From JAZKDW01 sp040387375 (GTDB lineage: Bacteria; Pseudomonadota; Gammaproteobacteria; Burkholderiales; Burkholderiaceae_D), in NCBI GenBank assembly GCA_040387375.1, contig JAZKDW010000030.1, positions 1 through 64,000 on the forward strand: a stretch of 64,000 nt of DNA. The letters run 5' to 3'. A program made the translations under genes and the position numbers. Below, piece by piece: positions 1 through 8,703 of the stretch. The notes below the pieces were generated by a model that was not told the DNA's origin, did no database searches, and was given only the letters and a program-made list of their open reading frames with translations. Numbering within the stretch: the stretch's first letter is position 1; each line of letters starts with the position of its first letter.

Positions 1-49
1 TGCGGGAGGACTTACACCTCCAAGAGTGCGCCCATGCTGGGCGCACGTA

Positions 50-73
50 AAAAAAGCCGGGAAAACCCGGCTT
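50..73 (-). terminator. Terminator of the rpsF-rplI operon
   Basis: Read on the minus strand this is a 7-bp stem (AGCCGGG/CCCGGCT) with a TTTT loop followed by a run of seven T, about 20 bp past the rplI stop. A second GC-rich hairpin (27-46, GTGCGCCC/GGGCGCAC) lies just beyond it. Together they form a convincing rho-independent stop for the ribosomal operon. Confidence 0.8.
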
Positions 74-93
74 CTCAGATTGCATTGTTACCT

Positions 94-546
94 TCAGGCA
101 TGCTGACCGAGCACGGCAACAATGACGTCAACAACAACATCCGTGTGCAGAGCAACGGATACCGTGTGATCGCCAGTAGTCTTGAGCGGGCCTTGCGGCA
201 TGCGGACCTGGACTTTCTCAACCGGGAAACCTTGCTTGGTAACCGCTTCAGCGATATCGGCGTTGGTGACTGAACCGAACAGACGTCCATCCACACCCGC
301 TTTTTGCGAAATCTGAACCGTCAAACCACTCAGCTTTTCGCCTTGGGCTTGGGCGGCGGCCAGCTTTTCAGCAGCAGCCTTTTCCAGTTCAGCGCGCTTG
401 GCTTCGAATTCAGCCACGGCATTGGCGGTAGCACGACGTGCCATGCGTTGCGGAATCAGGAAGTTACGAGCGTAACCGTCTTTCACGCGAACGACTTCGC
501 CGAGATTGCCGAGATTAACGACTTTTTCCAACAGAATGACTTGCAT
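94..546 (-). CDS. rplI: 50S ribosomal protein L9
   Basis: This is ribosomal protein bL9, which binds 23S rRNA at the base of the L1 stalk. The 150-residue product starts MQVILLEKVVNLG and carries the family signature GxVxxVKxGYARNFLIP in its first 35 residues, followed by the long connecting helix (AVAEFEAKRAELEKAAAEKL) and the C-terminal domain. The length is normal for the family. It is the last gene of the rpsF-priB-rpsR-rplI operon, 25 bp after rpsR, and is followed by a strong terminator. Confidence 0.97.
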   Translation of the reverse strand: MQVILLEKVVNLGNLGEVVRVKDGYARNFLIPQRMARRATANAVAEFEAKRAELEKAAAEKLAAAQAQGEKLSGLTVQISQKAGVDGRLFGSVTNADIAEAVTKQGFPVEKVQVRMPQGPLKTTGDHTVSVALHTDVVVDVIVAVLGQHA

Positions 547-571
547 GTGTTTCTCCTATTTCAGTCGTCAA

Positions 572-856
572 TTACGCGGTGTGCAGATCGGTGTACGGCA
601 GCAACGCAAGGAAACGTGCGCGCTTGATCGCAGTGTCAACCTGACGCTGATAGTGTGCTTTGGTGCCGGTCAGACGGGCTGGCATGATCTTGCCGTTTTC
701 CTGAACGAAATCCTTGAGCGTATCGACATCCTTGTAATCAACCTGTTCCACTTTTGCAGCGGTGAAACGGCAGAATTTCTTACGCTTGAACAATGGGTTT
801 TGTTGTTTGCGCTTTTCTTTCAGTTTGCTTTTATCGAACTTTTTACCGAATGCCAT
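572..856 (-). CDS. rpsR: 30S ribosomal protein S18
   Basis: This is ribosomal protein bS18, which pairs with S6 on the platform of the small subunit. The 94-residue product has the typical core FCRFTAAKVEQVDYKDVDTL, then GKIMPARLTGT and the basic tail QVDTAIKRARFLALLPYTD. The basic N-terminus (MAFGKKFDKSKLKEKRKQQ) is longer than in E. coli, as in other betaproteobacteria. It lies 18 bp after priB and 25 bp before rplI. Confidence 0.97.
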   Translation of the reverse strand: MAFGKKFDKSKLKEKRKQQNPLFKRKKFCRFTAAKVEQVDYKDVDTLKDFVQENGKIMPARLTGTKAHYQRQVDTAIKRARFLALLPYTDLHTA

Positions 857-874
857 TTTTGGCTCCTGTATCTA

Positions 875-1168
875 TTAAGTGTGTATCTCGAAATCCGTGA
901 TGTGAAACACGAGGCTCTTGCTGTTGCGGCTCTTGCGTACCAAAAACCCTGTGAACTGAAACGTAGCGCCTAATTCAGCCTGGTTGAATCGTCCTGAAAT
1001 TTCACCTGCGGCGATCGCCGCTATTTCAAATTCAACCTGGCGCTGGACGCCTGCTTCAACTTGTTGCGAACTGTGCAGCAACTGCGCCGACACAATCGGT
1101 ATGCCTGCCGGTGTATAGCGCAATACTTCACGCTCGGCAATCGTTGCAACGCATTGAAACTGGTTCAC
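875..1168 (-). CDS. priB: Primosomal replication protein N
   Basis: PriB is a small OB-fold, single-stranded-DNA-binding protein that helps PriA restart stalled forks. The 97-residue product shows the family pattern ER..LRYTPAGIPIVSAQLLHSSQ near the N-terminus and FTGFLVRKSRNSKSLVFHITDFE at the C-terminus. The start codon is GTG at 1168, preceded by CGGAG. It sits between rpsF (33-bp gap) and rpsR (18-bp gap), the standard position in beta- and gammaproteobacteria. Function follows from family and context. Confidence 0.93.
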   Translation of the reverse strand: MNQFQCVATIAEREVLRYTPAGIPIVSAQLLHSSQQVEAGVQRQVEFEIAAIAAGEISGRFNQAELGATFQFTGFLVRKSRNSKSLVFHITDFEIHT

Positions 1169-1201
1169 GCTCCGGGGTCATTCAAATACGGAATAGGCAA
1201 A

Positions 1202-1570
1202 TTACGCAGCGGGCGCCTCGGTACGGTGGCTCTTGGCAGCATCTTCTTTCTGCACGGCCTTCATCATCGGCGACGGCGCGGTCTCAGGCTTCTTCATCTT
1301 GACGGTGAGGTGGCGCAGGACTGCATCGTTGAACTTGAAGCCGGTTTCGATTTCTTCCAGCGTCTCGATGTCGCATTCGATATTGAGGCAGACATAATGT
1401 GCTTTTGCGAGTTTCTGGATCATGTAAGCCATCTGGCGACGACCCCAGTCCTCAACACGATGTACCTGGCCGCCGCGAGCGGTGACGATACCTTTGTAGC
1501 GTTCGATCATTGCGGGCACTTGCTCGCTCTGATCCGGATGGACGATAAATACTATTTCATAATGACGCAT
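1202..1570 (-). CDS. rpsF: 30S ribosomal protein S6
   Basis: This is bS6, the S18 partner on the 30S platform. I take the ATG at 1570 (MRHYEIVFIVHPDQSEQVP) as start because an AGGAG sits just upstream and the frame above it has no S6 similarity. The 122-residue protein has the ferredoxin-like fold signature with EDWGRRQMAYMIQKLAKAHYV and VLRHLTVKMKK, then a short Ala/Pro-rich tail. It is the first gene of the operon, divergent from lexA across about 250 bp. Confidence 0.96.
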   Translation of the reverse strand: MRHYEIVFIVHPDQSEQVPAMIERYKGIVTARGGQVHRVEDWGRRQMAYMIQKLAKAHYVCLNIECDIETLEEIETGFKFNDAVLRHLTVKMKKPETAPSPMMKAVQKEDAAKSHRTEAPAA

Positions 1571-1754
1571 GCAAACTCCTTTTGGACGGATTGAAAAATC
1601 GCCCACCCCGGCGTCAAGACGAGTGTGGGAAGAGGAAAACCCGAAATCATACCCGCAAACTGGCAAAACCTCAATGCTTTCAATCGCTTGAAGCGCCTTG
1701 CCTTAAGGTATTCAGTGAATTTAATTATCGAAAGCGCTTGCTTTTGATAATGCA

Positions 1755-1787
1755 CTGTATAAAAATACAGACTGTTTATATAAACAG
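1755..1787. promoter_or_regulatory. Tandem LexA (SOS) boxes
   Basis: Two consecutive 16-bp palindromes, CTGTATAAAAATACAG (1755-1770) and CTGTTTATATAAACAG (1772-1787), match the CTG-N10-CAG proteobacterial SOS box and are separated by one base. They lie 34-66 bp upstream of the lexA ATG, as expected for autorepression. Spacing of 17 bp between equivalent positions puts two LexA dimers on nearly opposite faces of the helix. Confidence 0.93.
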
Positions 1788-1820
1788 CTTTCGGCGCTCC
1801 GCCGGGCGAGGCCCTACTCC

Positions 1821-2483
1821 ATGATTAAGCTTACTCCGCGTCAAGAACAGATTCTGCAACTCATCAGGGATGCCATCGACAATACCGGATTTCCTCCTAC
1901 GCGCGCCGAAATCGCGACCGAGCTGGGTTTCCGTTCAGCCAACGCCGCCGAGGAGCATTTGCAGGCACTGGCGCGCAAGGGCGCAATTGAGATCTCACCC
2001 GGGACATCCCGCGGCATCCGCCTTCGCGACATGAACCTCGACAGAGGATCAAACCGCCTTGGCGTGCAAATGGCGCTGCCGCATCCCTTGCTGATGCAGT
2101 TGAGCCTGCCGTTGGTAGGCCGTGTTGCTGCCGGCTCGCCGATTCTGGCGCAGGAGCATATCGACGCCACCTACACCGTCGACCCGTCGCTTTTTACCGG
2201 CAAGCCCGACTATCTGCTGAAGGTGCGGGGCATGTCGATGCGCGACGCCGGGATACTGGACGGCGATCTGCTGGCGGTGAAAAAATCCGACACGGCAAAA
2301 AACGGCCAGATTGTCGTGGCGCGCCTGGGAGATGACGTTACCGTAAAGCGGTATAAAAAAACAGGCTCGGTGATTGAACTGCTCCCCGAGAATTCGGATT
2401 TCCAGACGATTCGTGTCGAGTCCGGCCGGGATGATTTTGCGCTGGAGGGTCTCGCGGTAGGATTGATGCGAGCCTGGGGCTGA
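1821..2483 (+). CDS. lexA: LexA repressor of the SOS regulon
   Basis: LexA represses DNA-repair genes and cleaves itself when stimulated by RecA-ssDNA. The 220-residue protein has the N-terminal winged helix (LTPRQEQILQLIRDAI, then PPTRAEIATELGFRSANAAEEHLQAL), a cleavage site Ala104-Gly105 in RVAAGSP, and the S24 peptidase domain with nucleophile Ser139 (RGMSMRDAGI) and general base Lys176 (VTVKRYKK). Two perfect SOS boxes precede it. All catalytic elements are intact and the length is typical for betaproteobacteria. Confidence 0.98.
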   Translation: MIKLTPRQEQILQLIRDAIDNTGFPPTRAEIATELGFRSANAAEEHLQALARKGAIEISPGTSRGIRLRDMNLDRGSNRLGVQMALPHPLLMQLSLPLVGRVAAGSPILAQEHIDATYTVDPSLFTGKPDYLLKVRGMSMRDAGILDGDLLAVKKSDTAKNGQIVVARLGDDVTVKRYKKTGSVIELLPENSDFQTIRVESGRDDFALEGLAVGLMRAWG

Positions 2484-2502
2484 ACCGCGGCATGCCCGCG
2501 AC

Positions 2503-2542
2503 AAAAAAGCCTTCAAGGTTTAAATGCCTTGAAGGCTTTTTG
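2503..2542. terminator. Bidirectional terminator between lexA and trmJ
   Basis: A long perfect hairpin (AAAGCCTTCAAGG paired with CCTTGAAGGCTTT, about 8-nt loop) has an A-run on the left and a T-run on the right. It therefore works as an intrinsic terminator for lexA on the plus strand and trmJ on the minus strand. Confidence 0.88.
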
Positions 2543-2573
2543 ATTTATTGCGGCAATGAGTTGATTACCTCAT

Positions 2574-3332
2574 TCACGGCCGCGATTTCTGCAGTATCTG
2601 TTTCGCAATCCCTCGCAGAATATTGACTTCCTCTGTTTCCAGCTGCGTGCGCGAAAAGAGCCGCTTGAGGCGGGGCATCAGCTTCTTTGGATTGTCGGCA
2701 TCGAGAAAATCGATGGCCACCAGGGCCTGCTCCAGATGTGCATACATGCCGTCAATCTGGCTGATGCCGGCGATGTCCCCCTGAAAACCGATATCTGTGG
2801 CAGGCAATACATCGCCTGTAGTGGCGACCCGGCACTCATACGCCAGCACTTGCACCGCCTGCGCCAGATTAAGCGAGGAATAATCCGGGTTTGCCGGAAT
2901 GTTAATCAGCACATTGCATTTTTCGACAGCCTCATTGGGCAAACCGAAACGTTCGTTGCCGAACACCAGAGCCGCGTTCAGGTCCGCATTGCCGGCGAGT
3001 TGTGCGGCCAGCGCCCTTGGCGCGATGACCGGAGGCGAAAATTCACGCAGTCTTGCGCTCAACGCAGCCGCGAAATTACAGCCGTCGAGCGCTTCCGCGA
3101 TGGAGCCGACGATCCGCGCCGACGCCAGGATGTCTTGCGCACCGCTGGCAAACGCAATCGCCTCGGCTTGCGTCGCCGCGTCGGGGAAGCGCGGCGCGAC
3201 CAGCACCAGCTCGGAAAAACCCATGGTCTTGATCGCACGCGCCGCAGCGCCGATATTCCCGGGCCGGCTGGTTTCCACCAGCACAAAACGCAGGCGATTG
3301 AAAAGAGAGGTACTGGTTTCTATCGGGTTCAT
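2574..3332 (-). CDS. trmJ: tRNA (cytidine/uridine-2'-O-)-methyltransferase TrmJ
   Basis: This SPOUT (SpoU) enzyme 2'-O-methylates nucleotide 32 of the tRNA anticodon loop using SAM. The 252-residue product shows the SpoU motifs in order: motif 1 NIGAAARAIKTMGF near residue 26, motif 2 LVFGNERFGLPNEAV near 121, and motif 3 with the knotted SAM site NPDYSSLNLAQAVQVLAYE near 148. The C-terminal extension (LFSRTQLETEEVNILRGIAKQIL) is characteristic of TrmJ. It is divergent from suhB, as is common in Burkholderiales. Confidence 0.92.
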   Translation of the reverse strand: MNPIETSTSLFNRLRFVLVETSRPGNIGAAARAIKTMGFSELVLVAPRFPDAATQAEAIAFASGAQDILASARIVGSIAEALDGCNFAAALSARLREFSPPVIAPRALAAQLAGNADLNAALVFGNERFGLPNEAVEKCNVLINIPANPDYSSLNLAQAVQVLAYECRVATTGDVLPATDIGFQGDIAGISQIDGMYAHLEQALVAIDFLDADNPKKLMPRLKRLFSRTQLETEEVNILRGIAKQILQKSRP

Positions 3333-3463
3333 TTAAAATAGCGGCATTGCGCGGTAAAAAGTCAGGAATGGCTTGGATGTTAATCTACCGCATCGCTCAT
3401 TAATTCATTCTATGCGGTTCCGTTCCCGATTGGCAGCGGCACCGCCATTTTAACGGAACCTCT

Positions 3464-4258
3464 ATGCATCCCATGCTCAACACGGCGATCAAGGCCGCCC
3501 GCCGCGGCGCCGCGGTCATCAATCGCGCTTCGTTCGACATCGACCGGCTGCAGGTTACCGAAAAAAGGCCGAACGATTTTGTCACCGAAGTCGACCAGGC
3601 TGCGGAACAGGCAATCATCGACGTGTTGACAAAAGCCTATCCGGACCATGCGATCCTGGCTGAGGAATCCGGCGCGTCCGTCAACCTGCATGATGAAAAT
3701 GAAAATGTCTGGATCATCGATCCTCTCGACGGCACCACCAACTTCATTCATGGATTTCCACAATATTGTGTGTCAATCGCGCTGCAGCACCGCGGACAAA
3801 TCACACAAGCCGTAGTCTACGACCCCACACGCAACGACCTGTTTACCGCCACCAAGGGTGGCGGCGCTTATCTGAACGAAAAACGCATCCGCGTCACTAA
3901 AAGAGACAAGATTGCCGATGCGCTGATCGGAACCGGATTTCCTTACAGCGACATGGCCGCGCTGGATGAGTACATGCAGATGTTCCGCATCATGACCGAA
4001 AAGTCGTCTGGCTTGCGCCGGCCGGGCGCCGCAGCGCTGGACCTGGCCTATGTCGCCGCCGGCCGCCTGGATGGCTTTTTCGAGAAATCGCTGAAGCCAT
4101 GGGATATCGCGGCAGGCTCGCTGTTGATTACCGAAGCCGGCGGCATTGTCGGCACGTTTGCCGGCGAATCGGATTATCTCTACAAGGGCAATGTCATTGC
4201 CGGCTCGCCAAAAATCTTTGCACAGATGGCAGCGCTGCTGGCGCCGTTTGCAAAATAA
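3464..4258 (+). CDS. suhB: Inositol-1-monophosphatase SuhB
   Basis: This is a Mg-dependent inositol monophosphatase of the FIG superfamily. In proteobacteria SuhB also joins the rRNA antitermination complex. The 264-residue product has the metal-site motifs AEESG (Glu67/Glu68) and IDPLDGTTNF (Asp86 and Asp89), plus the distal motif KPWDIAAGSLLITEAGG. All metal ligands are present. The gene is monocistronic, followed by a clear terminator. A role in rRNA transcription is inferred from the family only. Confidence 0.94.
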   Translation: MHPMLNTAIKAARRGAAVINRASFDIDRLQVTEKRPNDFVTEVDQAAEQAIIDVLTKAYPDHAILAEESGASVNLHDENENVWIIDPLDGTTNFIHGFPQYCVSIALQHRGQITQAVVYDPTRNDLFTATKGGGAYLNEKRIRVTKRDKIADALIGTGFPYSDMAALDEYMQMFRIMTEKSSGLRRPGAAALDLAYVAAGRLDGFFEKSLKPWDIAAGSLLITEAGGIVGTFAGESDYLYKGNVIAGSPKIFAQMAALLAPFAK

Positions 4259-4287
4259 GGCTGCGGTTTTTTCGTTTAGACGCTTGC

Positions 4288-4316
4288 ACGGCCCGCCTGA
4301 GCGCGGGCCGTTTTCA
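4288..4316 (+). terminator. Terminator of suhB
   Basis: A 9-bp GC-rich stem (ACGGCCCGC/GCGGGCCGT) with a 6-nt loop is followed by TTTCATTTC about 30 bp after the suhB stop. It fits a rho-independent terminator with a slightly interrupted T-tract. Confidence 0.8.
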
Positions 4317-4482
4317 TTTCACCACAATTTCCGTGAATCGATAAACCGCTGTTATACTGCGGGCACGCGGCACATTGTCCAGTCATCTTGCCGCTGTCTA
4401 TTCCGACCTTCTGCATCCTAATCCGTTTGCCTGCGACTGGCGCCTTTGATGGCGACAGGCCGATATTCTCTATTGAGTTGAT

Positions 4483-5823
4483 ATGTCCTTCCTCGAACTC
4501 GGCTTGTCCGAAGCAATTGTGCGTGCCGTTACAGAACACGGTTACACCATCCCTACCCCAATTCAGATGCAAGCCATACCAGCCGTGCTGGCAGGCGGCG
4601 ACCTGCTGGCCGGCGCTCAGACCGGCACTGGCAAGACCGCCGGATTTACGCTGCCGATCCTGCATCGCCTGTCGACCTCCGGAACCGCCTCCGCGACTGC
4701 GGCGCGGCCCATCCGCACACTGATCCTGACCCCCACGCGCGAGCTGGCGGCACAGGTCGAAGAGAGCGTGCGCACCTATGGCAAATATGTAAAGCTGACC
4801 TCCACCGTGATTTTCGGCGGCGTCGGCATCAATCCCCAGATCAGGCTGCTCAAGCAAGGCGTCGACATCCTGGTCGCCACGCCAGGCCGCCTGCTCGATC
4901 ACATGCAGCAGGGCACGGTCAACCTGAGCCAGGTAGAGATACTGGTGCTGGATGAGGCCGATCGCATGCTCGACATGGGCTTCATCAAGGATATCCGCCG
5001 CGTCCTCGCGGTACTGCCAAAAAAACGGCAAAACCTGTTGTTCTCCGCTACCTTCTCGGACGAAATCAAAACCCTGGCCGATGGCTTGCTCAATGCGCCG
5101 GCAATGATCGAAGTGGCGCGCCGCAATTCGACGGTTGAAGTGATTGCGCAAAAAATCCATCCGGTGGACCGCGATCGCAAGCACCCGCTGCTGACCCATC
5201 TGATCAAGACCAATAGCTGGTCGCAAGTACTGGTCTTCACGCGCACCAAACACGGCGCCAACAAGCTGGTCGAGCAATTGGGCAAGGATGGCATCACGGG
5301 CCTGGCGATCCACGGTAACAAAAGCCAGGCTGCACGCACCCGCGCGCTGTCCGAATTCAAGGAGGGCAGCCTGCAGGTGCTGGTCGCAACCGATATCGCC
5401 GCGCGCGGCATCGATATCGATCAACTGCCGCACGTCGTGAACTATGACTTGCCCAATATTCCCGAGGATTATGTGCACCGTATCGGCCGCACCGGGCGTG
5501 CCGGCGCCACAGGCGAAGCCGTGTCGCTGGTATGTGTCGATGAACATGAGATGCTCAGGGATATTGAAAAGCTGATCAAACGCGCACTGCCGAAAGAAGT
5601 CATCGCCGGCTTCGAACCGGATCCGAACGCACGCGCGCAACCGGTTCAACTGCGCAGCGGCAATGGCGGCGGCCGCGGGCAGCCGCAAGGCAGGACCACG
5701 GTTGTCAAATCGCGCGTGGCGCCGGCGGCCAAAGCGCCCGGCTCAGGGTCAGGCAGAAGCTTCGGCGGCAATAGCACGGCCAAACCATCGGCACCACGCC
5801 GCTCGGGCGGCCGCGGCAGGTAA
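4483..5823 (+). CDS. rhlE: DEAD-box RNA helicase, RhlE type
   Basis: This is an ATP-dependent RNA helicase expected to act in ribosome assembly and RNA turnover. The 446-residue product has the Q motif (PTPIQMQAIP), Walker A (AGAQTGTGKT), VLDEADRMLDMGF, SAT (LLFSATF), and the C-terminal RecA-domain motifs ATDIAARGIDID and HRIGRTGRAG. The last ~70 residues form a low-complexity Gly/Arg/Pro/Ser tail (GGGRGQPQGR to RRSGGRGR), typical of RhlE rather than DbpA or SrmB. A leader of more than 100 bp separates it from the suhB terminator. Confidence 0.93.
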   Translation: MSFLELGLSEAIVRAVTEHGYTIPTPIQMQAIPAVLAGGDLLAGAQTGTGKTAGFTLPILHRLSTSGTASATAARPIRTLILTPTRELAAQVEESVRTYGKYVKLTSTVIFGGVGINPQIRLLKQGVDILVATPGRLLDHMQQGTVNLSQVEILVLDEADRMLDMGFIKDIRRVLAVLPKKRQNLLFSATFSDEIKTLADGLLNAPAMIEVARRNSTVEVIAQKIHPVDRDRKHPLLTHLIKTNSWSQVLVFTRTKHGANKLVEQLGKDGITGLAIHGNKSQAARTRALSEFKEGSLQVLVATDIAARGIDIDQLPHVVNYDLPNIPEDYVHRIGRTGRAGATGEAVSLVCVDEHEMLRDIEKLIKRALPKEVIAGFEPDPNARAQPVQLRSGNGGGRGQPQGRTTVVKSRVAPAAKAPGSGSGRSFGGNSTAKPSAPRRSGGRGR

Positions 5824-6207
5824 TCCATAACGGCAGCAGCGCACGCTCGCGCTGCTGCCGGCACGCCTCACCACAGTCCCCCGCTGCTCCGGCACACGCG
5901 CTGTCAAGCGCGCTGCGGCCACCTGAAAAGTTATCAATAATTCACTGTGAATTTTTAAGAGTTATTTATACAACGCCAGAGTCTGTAAAGCAACTTCGCT
6001 CCAATGTTCGATGCTAGAGTAATTAACGAAGCGCCTCTCTCGACACGCAACTTCTGGTTTGAAATGCCGCCGCGCGCCAGCGTTCAAGACCGATGATCCG
6101 AGGCTCTTGATGACATGATTCTCATTGACCGTCCGGAAAGTCACGATGCTCCGTGTCCCATATTCGCATGAACGGCTAAGGTACGCGACGCCGCCACAGA
6201 TCATGCG
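5824..6207. other. Intergenic region after rhlE
   Basis: About 380 bp carry no convincing gene. The only clear structure is a 12-bp inverted repeat (CGGCAGCAGCGC, 5831-5842 with 5849-5860) just after the rhlE stop. It could be a terminator stem but lacks a T-run. An open frame on the minus strand (5962-6405) runs into the next gene and looks like a shadow. Confidence 0.6.
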
Positions 6208-8565
6208 TTGTGCTGCCCATTGTCCATTCAATACCAGCGATCCGCGGGCGCGCAATTGAAGACGCCCAGCAGGCACCAGCGGCATTTTTTCGTCTTCTGG
6301 GTTTCCCTGGCGATCATGCTGCCGGCCCTGGTGTTGCTGATGAGCGTGCTGCACGAAGGTGTCAACGCCGACTGGGAACCCGAGCCCTACCAGCTTAAAA
6401 TTCAACTTTTCTGGTCACAAGCCGTAGGCTTGATCTGTTTCATTGCCCTCATCGCACTCGTGATCGTACAGAGCTACCGGCTGCGCAAGAGTCAGTTTGA
6501 TCTGAAAGTTGCGCAGAGCAAATCGCGGGCGTTTGCCGAAGCCAGCCTTGATGCATTCTACATATTGGCCAGCCAGCGCGGGCCGGATCATAAAATCGAA
6601 GATTTCATTTTCACCGATCTCAATAACCTTGGCGTGCAATTGATCGGGAAACCGAATGACGAACTCATCGGCGCCAGGCTGTGCGAGGTTCTGCCGGCAC
6701 TGCGCACCGAAGGCATCTTCGATAAATATGTCAAGGTTGTCGAAAGCGGCGAGCTGCTGGAAGAAGAATTCGAAGTGGACACGCCCGACATTCGCGCGCG
6801 CTGGATGCGCCGGCAGGTCATACCGATGGGTGACGGCATCGTCATCACCATGCGCAACATATCCGCCCGCATCAATGCCGAAGCGGAAACACGCAACAGC
6901 CGCGCTTTCCTGCAGTCGCTGATCGACTTCCTGCCGATGCTGATCTATGCCAAGAGTCTGCGCACCCAGAACTATGGGAAGATAATCGTCTGGAACAAGG
7001 CTGCCGAAGCCGTCACGGGCTATCCTGAACAGCAGGTAGTGGGCAAAACCAACCGTGAAGCATTCCCATCGCACATGGCCGATGTGTACGACAAGATCGA
7101 CCAAAAAATACTAACCAACCCGATGGTGGTCAATGATCCGGAAGTGCCGTTCCGGCGCCCCGATGGCGGCCTGCGTTTCATGAACATCATTTCGGTGCCC
7201 TTGTTTGATGAAAGCGACCAGCCGGAATACATACTGGGCATTGCCGAAGACATCACCGGCCGCCGCCAGCAGGAACTGGAACTGCGCACCAAGCAGGCGG
7301 AGCTGAACGCCGCCAATGACGCCTCGCCGCTGGGATTGTTTCGAACCGATCCGGAAGGCGGCTGCACCTACCTCAATCGAACCTACGAAGAAATGTCGGG
7401 GCTGGCCGGCTCACTGTCGATGGGCAGCGGCTGGATCGAGGCCGTCCACCCCAAGGATCGGTTCAAGGTATTTCAAGCCTGGCGTGAAGCATCACGCACG
7501 AACCTGCCATATCAGGGCACCTACCGGTTTCGCCACGCCGACGGCCGCATCGTCTGGGTGTCGGTAAAAACGGCGCCGATCATCGTCGACGGACAGATCA
7601 ACGGCTATGTGGGCAGCGTCGACGACATCACGGCACGACGCGAATCCGAGCAGGCGCTGGCGGAAAGCGAACAGCGCCTGCGCACCATCACCGACACCTT
7701 GCCGGCGCTGGTAGCCTACGTCGACGCCGACGAGCATTACCGGTTCAACAATCTTGCATACGAACGCGCGTTCGGCATGAGCCGCGATGAGATTCGCGAT
7801 AAAACCATCAAAGAATTCCTGAGCCCGGCGGAATACGCCTATCTGAAGCCTTACATCGCACGCGTTTTGCGAGGAGAAACCGTCACCTTCGAACAGGAAG
7901 CAGGCGAAGGCGCGGACTATCATTGCAATGAAGCGACGTATATTCCGCAGTTTGCCGAAAAGCGGTCGCGCGTGGTCGGTTTCCACGTCATGGTCCAGGA
8001 CGTCACCGCTAAAAAGCTGGAGGAACGCCGCCTGCTTCAGCTGGCCCGGATCGACAGCCTTACCGGCCTTTTCAACCGTTCAGGTTTCGGAAAAAAGCTT
8101 GCCGAGGCGATGGCGCAAAGCGAAGCATCCGGCAGCCTGATTGCGGTCATGTATCTTGACATCGACCATTTCAAGCCGATCAACGACACCCATGGACATC
8201 ATGTGGGTGACCTGCTGCTCAAGGCATTTGCCGGGCGTCTGTCCCAGGTGGTGCGCTCCACCGACACCGTTGCCCGGCTGGGCGGGGACGAATTCACGAT
8301 CATCATGGCGGAATTGAGCAAGGAAGAGGACGCCGAAATAGTCGCAGCAAAAATCGTCCAGACCATGCAACCGCCCTTTTTTCTGGAAGATGTATCGGTA
8401 TCGATCACCACCAGCCTCGGATTGGCCTTTTGTCTGGCTGGCGCAACAGAATCGTCGATGCTGATTCAAGCGGCGGATGAAATGCTTTACCTTGCCAAGC
8501 AAGCCGGCCGCAACACCTACCGCATGGCCTCGCTCGGCAAGCTGGCCGCTTCCAACAACGGATAA
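6208..8565 (+). CDS. Membrane diguanylate cyclase with four PAS domains
   Basis: This is a predicted c-di-GMP synthase anchored in the inner membrane. The 785-residue product has two membrane helices (about residues 27-48 and 68-93), four PAS-like sensor modules (roughly 109-220, 230-355, 365-485 and 485-610) each ending in a linker of the type DITxRxxxE, and a C-terminal GGDEF domain (615-780). The active site RLGGDEF is intact, and an RxxD inhibitory site (RSTD) sits exactly five residues before it, so product inhibition is likely. There is no EAL domain. The upstream start is uncertain. The ligand is unknown, and no heme or flavin signature is obvious. Confidence 0.88.
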   Translation: MCCPLSIQYQRSAGAQLKTPSRHQRHFFVFWVSLAIMLPALVLLMSVLHEGVNADWEPEPYQLKIQLFWSQAVGLICFIALIALVIVQSYRLRKSQFDLKVAQSKSRAFAEASLDAFYILASQRGPDHKIEDFIFTDLNNLGVQLIGKPNDELIGARLCEVLPALRTEGIFDKYVKVVESGELLEEEFEVDTPDIRARWMRRQVIPMGDGIVITMRNISARINAEAETRNSRAFLQSLIDFLPMLIYAKSLRTQNYGKIIVWNKAAEAVTGYPEQQVVGKTNREAFPSHMADVYDKIDQKILTNPMVVNDPEVPFRRPDGGLRFMNIISVPLFDESDQPEYILGIAEDITGRRQQELELRTKQAELNAANDASPLGLFRTDPEGGCTYLNRTYEEMSGLAGSLSMGSGWIEAVHPKDRFKVFQAWREASRTNLPYQGTYRFRHADGRIVWVSVKTAPIIVDGQINGYVGSVDDITARRESEQALAESEQRLRTITDTLPALVAYVDADEHYRFNNLAYERAFGMSRDEIRDKTIKEFLSPAEYAYLKPYIARVLRGETVTFEQEAGEGADYHCNEATYIPQFAEKRSRVVGFHVMVQDVTAKKLEERRLLQLARIDSLTGLFNRSGFGKKLAEAMAQSEASGSLIAVMYLDIDHFKPINDTHGHHVGDLLLKAFAGRLSQVVRSTDTVARLGGDEFTIIMAELSKEEDAEIVAAKIVQTMQPPFFLEDVSVSITTSLGLAFCLAGATESSMLIQAADEMLYLAKQAGRNTYRMASLGKLAASNNG

Positions 8566-8578
8566 GTACCCGCCCGGA
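8563..8578 (+). repeat. Solo copy of the TAAGTACCC repeat end
   Basis: The sequence TAAGTACCCGCCCGGA begins at the stop codon of the diguanylate cyclase gene. It matches the terminal repeat of the 162-bp element at 48080-48241 and a copy at 58469. No inverted partner is visible nearby, so this is a single end or a decayed copy. Confidence 0.6.
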
Positions 8579-8703
8579 CAGGGGAAGCAGATGGCCATGG
8601 GATAGAATGGCGCGTCACACATCCGTGACAGGCCCGATCGGCCATTCTCCCCGGCCGCAATGTCGTCGCGCGGCCAGGTTTCGTTTCACAAGACTTGTAG
8701 ATC

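Noticed and set aside
4276..5688. A 470-codon minus-strand frame opposite rhlE.
   Set aside because: It mirrors the helicase gene, and its composition is typical of an antisense frame.
5962..6405. A 147-codon minus-strand frame upstream of the diguanylate cyclase gene.
   Set aside because: It overlaps the coding start of the cyclase antisense, has no ribosome site and no recognisable domain.
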